27,942 nt of DNA from an uncultured Clostridium sp. (lineage in GTDB: Bacteria; Bacillota; Clostridia; TANB77; CAG-508), in assembly GCA_900553365.1 (NCBI GenBank), contig USDL01000017.1, positions 1-27,942 of the forward strand, read 5' to 3'. The translations under genes were made by a program, and so were the position numbers. Of the stretch, positions 21,540-27,942 are shown one piece after another; within the stretch, counting starts at the first letter, position 1; each line of letters opens with the position of its first letter. A model generated the notes under the pieces. That model did no database searches, was not told the DNA's origin, and saw only the letters and a list, made by a program, of their open reading frames with translations.

Positions 21540-22015
21540 ATATATAAAAACTGCTCTTTAATCGTTAGAAGTTATTGTTCATACAAGTTCGCTACACTTA
21601 TACATCCTTGTCTGCCTTATTGTTTAGCAGTAGGTATCTTACATTTTCATGTAAGCACAGACTATATCTTATCCATATCATATTTTTTATGACTTAGGCG
21701 CAAACATTTCGATACGCTTGTATCTACTCCCCTCACGAGGGATAGTCGTTGAGGGCAAGACTCTTCATCTTTTCCCTGCTGATTTTCGATTATAAAATAC
21801 TTAGGGTTTAACCATATATCATCCAAATATATTTTTTTTACTTTCGTCACCGTCACACTTAAATATATCTCAATTTTATGTTGTGGTTTATTTGGCTTTA
21901 CGAGTTTCCAGCATTATTAGTTTGCTTCGTTGGAACAATTTTTAAATTGAACACTACATACAGATTTCTCTATATGCTGACTATTTTGTATATATTTATT
22001 ATATTTTACAAATTA
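21540..22015 (-). ncRNA. Group I intron core (IA-like) of the IStron
   Basis: P1 can be drawn in full: exon TTGAT plus intron TAATTTGTA (22007-22015) pair with TACAAAATA (21982-21990) and GTCAG (21977-21981), with a U-G pair at the splice site. Downstream are a Q/R-like AATCAGCAGGG, the P7 strand ACGACTA (GACTA at 21743-21747), a CCCTCGTGAGGGG hairpin with flanking pairs, and the S element AAGATATAGTC (21660-21670) closing P7. These are hallmarks of group I introns. A 64-codon frame at 21662-21856 overlaps this core and is not taken as a gene. Confidence 0.85.
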
Positions 22016-22153
22016 ATCAATACTTGCACTCTTCAATTCGCTCTTAGGCCAATCAATTACAACTACATTGTTATAAGTAACCCCTCTTACAATAGGATGA
22101 TACCAACGAAGTAGAGAATTGTTTTTACCATAATGATACTAAACAGTTGCCAT
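22016..22153 (-). CDS. 5' exon of the NAGPA-SPOR cell-wall protein, with TAG at codon 5
   Basis: ATG 22151-22153 has GGAGATAAA upstream. Codon 5 is TAG (22139-22141), read as glutamine (MATVQYHYGKNN). The exon ends with SASID at TTGAT (22016), exactly at a codon boundary, and the sequence (YNNVVVIDWPKSELKSASID) is the expected first strand pair of a NAGPA domain, missing from the 3' exon. Without splicing the frame stops one codon later at TAA 22013-22015, giving a 46-residue stub. Confidence 0.85.
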
Positions 22154-22229
22154 TTTATCTCCATTCTTCTGTGTATTTCAACAGATTTATTTAAATTAAA
22201 ATAAAGGACAGATATCCTTTTCTATAACT

Positions 22230-22258
22230 AGTTTAGCATAAAAAAGAATACCTGTCAA
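22230..22258 (-). promoter_or_regulatory. Sigma-A type promoter of the NAGPA-SPOR operon
   Basis: TTGACA (22253-22258), 17 bp, TAAACT (22230-22235) on the minus strand. The spacer GACAGGTATTCTTTT (22242-22256) can pair along about 15 bases, with two G-U pairs, with AAAAGGATATCTGTC in the leader. Here that arm lies well upstream of the true ribosome site, so the effect may differ from the other units. Confidence 0.8.
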
Positions 22259-22284
22259 TATTTAAAATGTTAAATTTTTATGAA

Positions 22285-22680
22285 TTAAGTATCTGGAATA
22301 GTGTCGATTTTGTCTTCTACCTTTTTCTTTTTATAGGTGCGCTTAGGCTTTTCTCGCTTTGTAGTGGTTTCAAGAGTTACAGAATTTGAAACCGTCTCTT
22401 CTTTAGAAAGATAGATATTCATAACAGGAACAAGTTTAAGCTCTTCAATAGTAATACTTGTCCAGTCATAATAGGTGGGAGGAAGGGTTTCCTCATCAAA
22501 ATGGAATTTAAACCACTTTTCTGCTGAAAGGGGACAACTAAAACGTCTTGCCTTATCGAAGTCAACAAAGAAACCAGCAAGACCAAGATAATCTTCTCCT
22601 GCAAAAAGAGTCTTAATTTCAGAATCTCGATTAGCCTTAATAGTAATATAGTAAGCAGGGTGATTCTTAAGAGGAAGCAT
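22285..22680 (-). CDS. Hypothetical protein with basic tail
   Basis: A 131-residue protein from ATG 22680 with AAAGGAGATTAAT upstream. An N-terminal strand region (HPAYYITIKANRDSE) and SAEKWFKFHFDEETLP resemble the YY-type small proteins of this window. The last 35 residues are low-complexity and basic (KREKPKRTYKKKKVEDK). Last gene of the operon from 24356. Confidence 0.75.
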   Translation of the reverse strand: MLPLKNHPAYYITIKANRDSEIKTLFAGEDYLGLAGFFVDFDKARRFSCPLSAEKWFKFHFDEETLPPTYYDWTSITIEELKLVPVMNIYLSKEETVSNSVTLETTTKREKPKRTYKKKKVEDKIDTIPDT

Positions 22681-22691
22681 ATTAATCTCCT

Positions 22692-23036
22692 TTAATGCAT
22701 GATAGTATACTTACTACCAATTTCTACCTTGATAATCTTCGCATAATTAAAGTCATATTCCTTGGTATAAGTTTTGTTTTCAAGGAAAAACTTCTTGTTC
22801 TTACTCCACCATTCCTTAGCATCTTTTTCGGTATCAAAAGAATAACAGGAAAGAGTAAATTGTTCTGCAATGAGATAAGGAATATTTGCCCAACCTCTAT
22901 TAGCAAAGCCATAAGAAGGAGATTCGCCGTAGTTAAGAGGGAGCTTCTTACGAGGAATTCCAACGCAGTAGTAAGTTTCCATATTAGAATGAGCAAGTCC
23001 ATTGTCTGTAAGATTAAAAATCACTGTTCTTTTCAT
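22692..23036 (-). CDS. YY-type small protein, paralogue of the gene at 5367-5663
   Basis: Placed at ATG 23034-23036 (MKRTVIFNLTDNG), overlapping the upstream stop by 23 bases; the start could instead be ATG 22980-22982 (METYYCVGIPRK), which lines up with the start of the 5367 paralogue. The common features are the YY-x-GIP start and SFDTEKDAKEWW. Not recognised otherwise. Confidence 0.65.
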   Translation of the reverse strand: MKRTVIFNLTDNGLAHSNMETYYCVGIPRKKLPLNYGESPSYGFANRGWANIPYLIAEQFTLSCYSFDTEKDAKEWWSKNKKFFLENKTYTKEYDFNYAKIIKVEIGSKYTIMH

Positions 23037-23523
23037 CTCTTTCTGCAATTTTAGCTCTAATATTGTCAAGGTCAGTCTTTGTATTTTCCAATTCTTCTTC
23101 CGTGCTTTCTATCCTAGAAAGATAACTATCCTGAATTCTCTTCAAACAGTCAAGGTTCTTCTTTTGTTCTTCGTAAGCAAATTCTGCCTTTGCCAAGGCC
23201 TCATCAAGTGCATCTCTCACAGGGAAATTATCTGCAAAAGAAATTTTCTCATTTTTAGGAATATGTACAAAAAAACGTCTTTCATTAAAATTGAGCAGTG
23301 TATTTTTTCGTTTCCAAGCTACATACTTTTCGTAAGATTCAAAAACTAAATTTGTATAAGAATGCTTTCTGATAATAATTACTTCTGTAGAACCATTCAT
23401 TCGGCACACATAAAAGTCTTTATTTTCATAAACAATAGGATAAACAGAAATAGACTTAATTTCATGGTGAATTTCAACAATCTTTCCATGTTCCCAAGGC
23501 TTCATAGCTTCGTAGTTATCCAT
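23014..23523 (-). CDS. Hypothetical protein with C-terminal coiled coil
   Basis: A 169-residue protein from ATG 23523 with AAGGAGG upstream. The first 100 residues are strand-rich (FYVCRMNGSTEVIIIRKH, RRFFVHIPKNEK); residues about 105-165 form a coiled coil (EALAKAEFAYEEQKKN, LSRIESTEEELENTKTDL). Function unknown. Confidence 0.75.
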   Translation of the reverse strand: MDNYEAMKPWEHGKIVEIHHEIKSISVYPIVYENKDFYVCRMNGSTEVIIIRKHSYTNLVFESYEKYVAWKRKNTLLNFNERRFFVHIPKNEKISFADNFPVRDALDEALAKAEFAYEEQKKNLDCLKRIQDSYLSRIESTEEELENTKTDLDNIRAKIAERDEKNSDF

Positions 23524-23534
23524 ATTAAACCTCC

Positions 23535-23939
23535 TTAAAAGTTTTCAGGGGAAGTGTGATATTTATTGTCCATTAGTGCGCGATTAAAAATACGCTCATC
23601 TCGGACAACAGAAAAATAGTGGTCGAGATATTGAGGAGCATTAGGAATATGACAGGGGTTGTTGTAGGATTTAACAGCTTTAACAAAATTGTTAATCAAT
23701 CTTTCGCTATTAGGGTCAGCTTTAAATTCTCCAATAAATGCCAAAGCCTCTCCTGCGGAATGAGCGCAAAGAATATTATCCGCTTCACAATCTTGAGCAA
23801 AGAAATAGTTGAAAACAAAATGAAAAATATTTCGTTCGATATAGTAAACGCACTTATACTGATTAAATTCAACCACAAAAACGGGATAGTAGGTAACAGT
23901 TTTATTTTCTTTTCCGTTAACTCCAGCGTTATAAATCAT
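23535..23939 (-). CDS. Hypothetical protein (134 aa)
   Basis: ATG 23939 with GAGGTGG upstream. Begins with a strand pair (VTYYPVFVVEFNQYKCVYYIE) like the YY-type proteins, then helices with two cysteines (DCEADNILCAHSAGEAL). No known motif. Eleven bases separate it from the next gene. Confidence 0.75.
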   Translation of the reverse strand: MIYNAGVNGKENKTVTYYPVFVVEFNQYKCVYYIERNIFHFVFNYFFAQDCEADNILCAHSAGEALAFIGEFKADPNSERLINNFVKAVKSYNNPCHIPNAPQYLDHYFSVVRDERIFNRALMDNKYHTSPENF

Positions 23940-23948
23940 AATACCACC

Positions 23949-24287
23949 TCAAATATTTTTTAATTCGATTACAGTTTTAAGTGTGCAAGCATTTTTACCA
24001 GCGAATACGAAGACAAAACCTTTGTGGTAATAAATACGCTCGCTGTTAGACTTGGTACGGAAACGACGCTTAAAAGCATACATTTCTTCATTGGTTAGCC
24101 CAATCTTTTCATAGTTGTAAATAGTTACAGCGTCAAGATTAATGCCTTTATTACGAGCATTGCAAGCTAACTGACGAAGTTCTCTTTCGTTTTTAATGCC
24201 AAGCCTTTCCAATCCACGGTCACGAGAATGAAAAGTCAATTTGATTTTATCAGACCCAATTTTATTATGAAAATTACGATTATACAT
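23949..24287 (-). CDS. Hypothetical phage protein, possible small RNase fold
   Basis: A 112-residue protein from ATG 24287. The order FHSRDRGLERLGI, a helical middle (RELRQLACNARNKG), then RIYYHKGFVFVFAGKNACTLKTVIEL loosely recalls small RelE- or DUF4258-like folds, which have a conserved His/Arg start and a final strand pair. The match is weak and no activity can be assigned. First gene after promoter 24328-24356. Confidence 0.65.
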   Translation of the reverse strand: MYNRNFHNKIGSDKIKLTFHSRDRGLERLGIKNERELRQLACNARNKGINLDAVTIYNYEKIGLTNEEMYAFKRRFRTKSNSERIYYHKGFVFVFAGKNACTLKTVIELKNI

Positions 24288-24327
24288 TTAAACAACTCCT
24301 TTCAGGAACGATTTACTTTATATTCAA

Positions 24328-24356
24328 AGTATACCAGACCTAAAAAGAGTTGTCAA
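24328..24356 (-). promoter_or_regulatory. Sigma-A promoter with anti-ribosome-site spacer (22285-24287 operon)
   Basis: TTGACA (24351-24356), 17 bp, TATACT (24328-24333) on the minus strand. ACAACTC in the -35 and spacer region pairs with GAGTTGT of the ribosome site (AAGGAGTTGTT, 24291-24301), and TTT/AAA pairs extend it past a one-base bulge. Confidence 0.85.
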
Positions 24357-24363
24357 GTATTTA

Positions 24364-24852
24364 TTAATTTGTTTCGGGAAAAATAGACAGCTTTTCTCTA
24401 AGAGCAGAGTATTCTTTTAAATTTTTTTCGTAAGCGGTGATAGCTTCTTTTGTTTCTTCTTCTGCGGAATCAATATTAAGAACTTCAAAAGTAGCATTAT
24501 CTCCACTATTATCAATTCTTAATCCAATAAGATAATACTTCTGGTCTTTTTTCTGTTCTAAACAAGCTTGAGCCAAAGTCTTTTTTTGCCAAGAGCTAAT
24601 ATAAATTCTTAAAAAATATTCGATATAACTAATAAGATAAATAGGAGTAGCTTCTTCGCCTAAAATAAACCAGCACTCTGATTTTTCTTCGTAAGAGTTA
24701 GGAACCAAAAAGGAGCGTTCATTCATCACATCACGAATACTTTCTCTTTTTTCGTAAGCGAAACATTCTTCTTCGGTAGAGAAACTACGACCGTCTTCTG
24801 CAACCCAATATGTTTTTTCTTGGGCAGGGATTACTTCTTTTTCAATTTTCAT
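24364..24852 (-). CDS. Hypothetical protein (162 aa)
   Basis: ATG 24852, ribosome site weak (AAGGGTC). The start (YWVAEDGRSFSTEEECFAYEKRE) is reminiscent of short phage proteins with a strand pair and helix. The middle is aromatic-rich (YLISYIEYFLRIYISSWQKK). The stop lies eight bases before the -35 box of the next unit. Function unknown. Confidence 0.75.
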   Translation of the reverse strand: MKIEKEVIPAQEKTYWVAEDGRSFSTEEECFAYEKRESIRDVMNERSFLVPNSYEEKSECWFILGEEATPIYLISYIEYFLRIYISSWQKKTLAQACLEQKKDQKYYLIGLRIDNSGDNATFEVLNIDSAEEETKEAITAYEKNLKEYSALREKLSIFPETN

Positions 24853-24857
24853 ACCAA

Positions 24858-25220
24858 TTAAGACCCTTCAAAATCTTTAATTACTTTATAATAAAATTCA
24901 TCTTTTAATTCATCAGAAATTAACCCCATCTTGTGAATGTGATTGTTAAGTTTAATGCAAGCTAATTTCATAAATTTTTCGTAATTAAATATCCATGTCC
25001 AACCTAAAATAATATTAATGATTGGAAGAGCACTTAGAATAAGAATTTGAATAATTGACATTGCAGAACCAGTACCATCACTGGAAAATTTAATATCAAC
25101 ATTCCTTGCATTAAAAAAGTCGTTTGCATATTTGGTAATCTCTTTAACAAGATAAAAGAAAACTAAAACATCTAAAATAAAAGTAAATCGCCAAATATTA
25201 ATTAGAATCTTTAGAATCAT
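24858..25220 (-). CDS. Small membrane protein
   Basis: A 120-residue protein from ATG 25220, overlapping the upstream gene by 23 bases. Two strong hydrophobic segments are visible (residues about 4-26 and 53-77, IIQILILSALPIINIILGWTW), so it is probably a two-pass inner-membrane protein. Function unknown. Confidence 0.75.
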   Translation of the reverse strand: MILKILINIWRFTFILDVLVFFYLVKEITKYANDFFNARNVDIKFSSDGTGSAMSIIQILILSALPIINIILGWTWIFNYEKFMKLACIKLNNHIHKMGLISDELKDEFYYKVIKDFEGS

Positions 25221-25425
25221 TCGTTTTTGTTTCTTCCTCCTTTACTTCTTCAACTTCTTTTGGGACTTCTTTAAATTTTTTACAAAGATAAGATAAATGC
25301 CCCATAGAATTATAGGTGAATCCACTTTCAGGATGTCTTACACAATCCTTCCATGGACATTTCTTTTCATCACAACCAGTAAAAGGAAGCAAAGATATCT
25401 ATCTATCACTTTTTGGAATATACAT
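25198..25425 (-). CDS. Recoded cysteine-rich small protein with TAG at codon 9
   Basis: ATG 25423-25425 has AGGAG five bases upstream. Codon 9 is TAG (25399-25401); read as glutamine it gives MYIPKSDRQISLLPFTGCDEKK and a 75-residue protein ending at TAA. Without read-through only a TTG start without a ribosome site remains. Four cysteines (CDEKKCPWKDC ... C) could hold a metal ion. The tail is acidic (PKEVEEVKEEETK). Confidence 0.8.
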
Positions 25426-25449
25426 TTTTTCTCCTACACACATTATTTA

Positions 25450-25986
25450 TTATCCCTTAATTTCAATAAAAGGGAGAGAATCGGACCCACAATTAAAGTC
25501 CCATCCATTTTCAACAATTTTTTCAAGAAAAGTTTTACTGTTTGTTAACTTCCAAACAATAGGGCTACAGTAATTTTTATGAATAAAATAATAAGGATGC
25601 TTGATTTTCTTTTCACGACCAATAGCAAAAAGACGCCCCATAATAACATTAAAGAAATAACTTACATCGTTATCTTTAAAAAGCTGATTCCAAATTTCTG
25701 CATCTACTTTTGCTTTTGCGCTGGTAATATCAACCCAAGAACCATCTTCATTCTTCTGAAAAACAAGGTCGTATCCTCTACATTTACAAAGCACTTTAAA
25801 TTGCTTATCATTAGTTAGAATTTTCCATAAAGTCGGACTGAGTTGAAATTTTTCAAAACGAGCCACGCTACAACCTAAGCTGGAATTATGGTCAAGACGT
25901 TCCTCGATATAGCCAAAAAGTTTAGTAATGTTGGCTTTTTTATTAATGTTCTTGTATTCTTCAAGATATTCCTGTTTAGTAAACAT
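25450..25986 (-). CDS. Hypothetical protein (178 aa)
   Basis: ATG 25986 behind AAGGAGAGTTG. Repeated local pattern: LSPTLWKILTNDKQFK, KVDAEIWNQLFKDN and CSPIVWKLTNSKTFLEK, suggesting a short internal helical repeat. Each repeat has a W and a following K or L. Function unknown; first gene after promoter 26026-26054. Confidence 0.75.
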   Translation of the reverse strand: MFTKQEYLEEYKNINKKANITKLFGYIEERLDHNSSLGCSVARFEKFQLSPTLWKILTNDKQFKVLCKCRGYDLVFQKNEDGSWVDITSAKAKVDAEIWNQLFKDNDVSYFFNVIMGRLFAIGREKKIKHPYYFIHKNYCSPIVWKLTNSKTFLEKIVENGWDFNCGSDSLPFIEIKG

Positions 25987-26025
25987 AATTTAACAACTCT
26001 CCTTACTTTTTCGATTTGTATTTAT

Positions 26026-26054
26026 ATAATACTACAAGCAAAGAGAGTTGTCAA
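26026..26054 (-). promoter_or_regulatory. Sigma-A promoter with anti-ribosome-site spacer (24364-25986 operon)
   Basis: TTGACA (26049-26054), 17 bp, TATTAT (26026-26031) on the minus strand. ACAACTCTCTTT (26040-26051) matches the reverse complement of AAGGAGAGTTGT at the ribosome site (25993-26004) at eleven of twelve bases. Confidence 0.9.
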
Positions 26055-26061
26055 GTGGTTA

Positions 26062-26451
26062 TTAAGTTTTCTTACCAATTTTATAAGGATACAACTTTAA
26101 TTCTTCTGGTAAATCTTTCCATTGAATAGCTTTTTCTTCAATTAGATAAGAATATTTTTTCTTTTTTGCCGATTTTTTATTTTTGAGATTTTTACTTCCG
26201 CATAATGGGCAATAAGTAAATTCTCTTTCAGGAGAGTATCTTGTAATAAATTCTAAGTTGTCCAAAATAGAGGTAGCGTGAAGATATTCTCTACAGTTTA
26301 AACAATAAGAATAAAAAGCTCCGTCATTGATAAATTTAATTACAAGCCAATCTCCATTGCGAAATAAAACTTTAAAACGAGGGTCATTATCATTATATTG
26401 ATAATCACTGAATTTCGCTTGCCTTATCTTCTTCCTTTGTTTCTTCGACAT
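26062..26451 (-). CDS. Zinc-ribbon protein with basic N-terminus
   Basis: Start is placed at ATG 26449-26451 (MSKKQRKKIRQAK) because AAAGG lies at the right distance; an ATG three codons earlier is too close to it. The 129-residue protein has CLNCREYL and YCPLCGSK about 40 residues apart, a zinc ribbon, and basic ends (KKSAKKKKYSYL). It overlaps the upstream gene. Nucleic-acid binding is likely but unproven. Confidence 0.75.
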   Translation of the reverse strand: MSKKQRKKIRQAKFSDYQYNDNDPRFKVLFRNGDWLVIKFINDGAFYSYCLNCREYLHATSILDNLEFITRYSPEREFTYCPLCGSKNLKNKKSAKKKKYSYLIEEKAIQWKDLPEELKLYPYKIGKKT

Positions 26452-26788
26452 TTTCTTCATCCTTTACTTCAGCCTCAGCAGGATTTTCTGTAGCAGTCTG
26501 AGGAAGTCCACTACCCATCATTCCTGCCATAGCGTTCATCATATCAGCCATACCACTAGGATTATTCTGAACAGTGTTATAAGAAGTTCTAAGGAGTTTA
26601 TAAAACATAATTACGCAATCAGCAAAGCCGTATTCTTCATTGAGCTTTGTTTGAATTGCAGTAATATCATCCATGCTGTCAATCTCTTTATCAAGAGTGC
26701 GTTCTTCATTACCATAAGTTGTAATAGTTGCTTCTGGTTTCAAGCCCATATATACAATATAATAAGTATAGCTTTTTTTCAAATTCAC
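26405..26788 (-). CDS. Hypothetical protein with Met-rich segment and acidic tail
   Basis: A 127-residue protein starting at GTG 26786-26788 behind AAAGGAG. It begins with a strand pair (SYTYYIVYMGLKPEATITTYG), then a helical part, a methionine-rich segment (MADMMNAMAGMMG, residues about 82-94), and a strongly acidic tail (EVKDEENVEETKEEDK). Function unknown. Confidence 0.7.
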   Translation of the reverse strand: MNLKKSYTYYIVYMGLKPEATITTYGNEERTLDKEIDSMDDITAIQTKLNEEYGFADCVIMFYKLLRTSYNTVQNNPSGMADMMNAMAGMMGSGLPQTATENPAEAEVKDEENVEETKEEDKASEIQ

Positions 26789-26794
26789 TTTAAA

Positions 26795-27112
26795 TTAACT
26801 CCTTTTAATATATACACTAGCAGTAGTCCCTTGCATTAAATATGCTACTGTAGTATTAGTTTTATTTGCAATAATTTGGTAATCTCTCCATGTTAAGAAA
26901 AATCTCTTATGAAAAATTTTTCTTACATCTTTTTCTGACCTATTTAAAAATTCAGCCCACTGCTTATATGAATAAGGACTTGCTTTCATTACTTCACTTG
27001 CTCGCTTTAATTTATCCATATAAGGTTTATTAGGATGAATATAATAGAATTTAATATAATACCAAAAACCAAGAAGTTTATTTTTAAAATTTTTCATGGC
27101 TTCTTTTTCCAT
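26795..27112 (-). CDS. HTH protein (Cro/XRE-like)
   Basis: A 105-residue protein from ATG 27112 with a weak ribosome site. The region SYKQWAEFLNRSEKDVRKIFHKRFFLTW ... QIIANKTNTTVAYLMQG has the spacing of a Cro/C1-type helix-turn-helix, including the usual ending with a helix, small residue and leucine-x-x-G. The N-terminal part is basic. It may regulate nearby units, but no operator has been identified. Confidence 0.6.
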   Translation of the reverse strand: MEKEAMKNFKNKLLGFWYYIKFYYIHPNKPYMDKLKRASEVMKASPYSYKQWAEFLNRSEKDVRKIFHKRFFLTWRDYQIIANKTNTTVAYLMQGTTASVYIKRS

Positions 27113-27127
27113 TATTCGAACGTATTT

Positions 27128-27313
27128 TTAAGAATTGCTTTTTTGAAGAAATTCTTCCACATTCTTTAAACAATTACTACATAAATCATAAGATTGATAA
27201 TCATCCCAAATTTCGCCGCCACGTTCAAAATGTCTTTTAATTTTTAAAACCTTCATATTGAAAAGATTTGAAACAGGCATTCCGCATCTATCACAAAAAC
27301 ATTTAGTTGCCAT
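27128..27313 (-). CDS. Small zinc-finger protein
   Basis: A 61-residue protein from ATG 27313 with GGAGAAAAACAAG upstream. Residues CFCDRCGM and LCSNCLKN make a four-cysteine zinc site. It overlaps the stop of the next upstream gene by a few bases. Phage proteins of this size usually bind a protein or nucleic acid partner; none is known here. Confidence 0.75.
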   Translation of the reverse strand: MATKCFCDRCGMPVSNLFNMKVLKIKRHFERGGEIWDDYQSYDLCSNCLKNVEEFLQKSNS

Positions 27314-27569
27314 CTTGTTTTTCTCCTTCGTCCATCTTAGTGTTTTCTATCTCAAGCGCACGTTCACGTAGGTCTCCAAATCCATACTCGTCTTGCCATC
27401 CTAACTCAGAAGATGCTTTCTGACAGCTTTCACACAGATAGCATGTCCACGGAGTACCATCGAAAACGCAACTGCGCTCCATCATAGCCCCTTGCTCGAA
27501 TTTGCGCCCGCAACCGAAGCACACATGAGACACTCGTGTTTTAACAACCTTTCGCCCAACAACGTCCAT
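27303..27569 (-). CDS. Zinc-ribbon protein (CFGCG ... CESC)
   Basis: An 88-residue protein from ATG 27569 with GAAGGAGAATGACCA upstream. Cysteines in HVCFGCGRKFEQG and WTCYLCESCQKASSE form a zinc ribbon; the layout (a short motif, a strand pair, then C-x2-C) is common in uncharacterised phage proteins. Base composition is visibly richer in G and C than most of the window, together with its upstream neighbour. Confidence 0.8.
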   Translation of the reverse strand: MDVVGRKVVKTRVSHVCFGCGRKFEQGAMMERSCVFDGTPWTCYLCESCQKASSELGWQDEYGFGDLRERALEIENTKMDEGEKQDGN

Positions 27570-27696
27570 TGGTCATTCTCCTTCGTCCATCTTCGCATTG
27601 CAGTTGGGGGTAGTACGGCTTTTCTTGGTTTTGAACTATGCCACCAACCCCGTTATGCTTTTCGCAATTAGAATAAAAATCTTTTGAATTTTTCAT
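27541..27696 (-). CDS. Small hypothetical protein (51 aa)
   Basis: ATG 27694-27696 overlaps the upstream TGA (ATGA) and has AGGA at fair distance. It reads MKNSKDFYSNCEKHNGVGG to TAA 27541-27543, overlapping the start of the next gene by 29 bases. The overlaps and position support a gene; the short length and lack of known relatives argue for caution. Confidence 0.45.
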   Translation of the reverse strand: MKNSKDFYSNCEKHNGVGGIVQNQEKPYYPQLQCEDGRRRMTNGRCWAKGC

Positions 27697-27942
27697 TTAC
27701 TAATCCTGTCTGCAATCGTACTTGCTACAAAACTATCTGGTTTAACAGTTGGTTCGTAACCAGCACCTTTCAACCATCCAACAATTTCTGGAATTACTTG
27801 ACCACTTGGTCCAGCATATCCAGCATCTACATGAATTCCAATGCTAGTATACTTTTCATAGTCAAAATTCTCTTGTATAGACAAAGTTGTTAATTCATCA
27901 ATTAGCTGGTCAGCATAAGCAATGTTTAATTCAGTTTCTTTG
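27693..27942 (-). CDS. C-terminal end of a YkuK-like (DUF458, RNase H-like) protein
   Basis: The frame is open to the right edge; 83 codons are visible, ending at TGA 27693-27695. The segment IGIHVDAGYAGPSGQVIPEI ... GWLKGAGYEPTVKPDSFVAST.IADRIS matches, as I recall, the end of the YkuK/DUF458 family: an H-x-D-x-G motif, a glycine-rich turn, then K-P-(D/E)-S-x-x-A-S-x-x-AD. The family is a predicted RNase H-related nuclease. The start lies outside the window. Confidence 0.6.
   Translation of the reverse strand, partial: KETELNIAYADQLIDELTTLSIQENFDYEKYTSIGIHVDAGYAGPSGQVIPEIVGWLKGAGYEPTVKPDSFVASTIADRISK

Larger units (their letters stand above)
20262..22015 (-). mobile_element. IStron: group I intron fused to an IS200/IS605-type tnpB unit
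   Basis: The 1754-bp element lies directly after TTGAT (22016-22020) on the coding strand, the target reported, as I recall, for the C. difficile IStron CdISt1 and for ISDra2. It starts with a group I intron core (about 21540-22015), continues with tnpB, and ends in a hairpin-rich right end finishing in G (20262), as a group I intron must. No tnpA is present. Its removal from RNA joins codon 46 (GAT) to ATG-TGT in frame. Confidence 0.85.

Noticed and set aside
21662..21856. Protein gene of 64 codons on the minus strand
   Set aside because: It lies across the group I intron core, has no ribosome site, and its bases are explained by conserved intron pairing.
21540..22015. tnpA (Y1 transposase) upstream of tnpB
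   Set aside because: No frame with the HUH and tyrosine motifs is present; the space is filled by the intron.
21878..22114. Plus-strand hydrophobic reading frame
   Set aside because: It is the complement of the intron P1 region and the 5' exon, has no ribosome site or promoter, and all other genes are on the minus strand.

Overview
The window is A/T-rich and almost entirely coded on the minus strand, in tightly packed, mostly small genes of no recognisable function. Many stops and starts overlap (TAATG, ATGA, GTGA). It looks like the accessory part of a large phage genome (or a related element). Fourteen promoters, all on the minus strand, have a TTGACA-like -35 box exactly 17 bp from a -10 box; most are TATAAT-like. 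Ribosome sites are strong AGGAG type. Both point to a low-GC Bacillota host rather than a Bacteroidota one. No terminase, capsid, polymerase, tRNA or CRISPR array is visible.

The main result is a changed genetic code. No intact protein gene here stops at TAG; all use TAA or TGA. Six genes carry in-frame TAG, 13 codons in total, and read naturally if TAG is glutamine (code 15). In a tandem family at 10994-12171 the TAG sits in the column where a neighbouring copy has CAA or CAG glutamine (R-TAG-P-R-I-G-E against R-Q-P-R-I-G-E). One gene (3767-5194) holds eight TAG codons. In five of the six genes a TAG falls within the first 18 codons.

The second main result is an IStron at 20262-22015: a group I intron fused to an IS200/IS605-type tnpB unit. 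It sits directly after TTGAT inside a TAG-recoded gene for a NAGPA plus SPOR cell-wall protein. Its last base is G, an extended P1 stem can be drawn, and its removal joins the two coding halves in frame with no residue lost. The tnpB itself has lost its ATG and carries an A-tract frameshift, so the element is probably immobile but may still splice.

Layout from right to left, the direction of transcription. 27942-26062: end of a YkuK-like gene, zinc-ribbon proteins and an HTH protein. 26054-25198-24364: small unknown and membrane genes. 24356-22285: five unknown genes. 22258-18705: the NAGPA-SPOR gene with its IStron and two further genes. 18684-16144: two membrane-anchored coiled-coil paralogues, two small paralogues and a Bax inhibitor-1-like protein. 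16139-14202: six small genes, two with zinc ribbons. 14194-13307: one gene. 13278-10736: small genes including a five-copy DUF551-like array. 10696-6211: six unknown genes. 6162-5367: two genes. 5291-3767: the TAG-rich gene. 3701-3330: a hairpin-rich, probably non-coding RNA. 3278-682: six genes, the last split by a 29-bp tandem duplication. 591-1: a phased array of short motifs, a promoter, and the start of a gene made of 24-bp repeats.

A recurrent regulatory design links the units. The spacer between -35 and -10 often contains the reverse complement of the ribosome site just downstream. RNA started at the promoter lacks the spacer and has a free ribosome site; RNA reading through from the upstream unit could fold and hide it.
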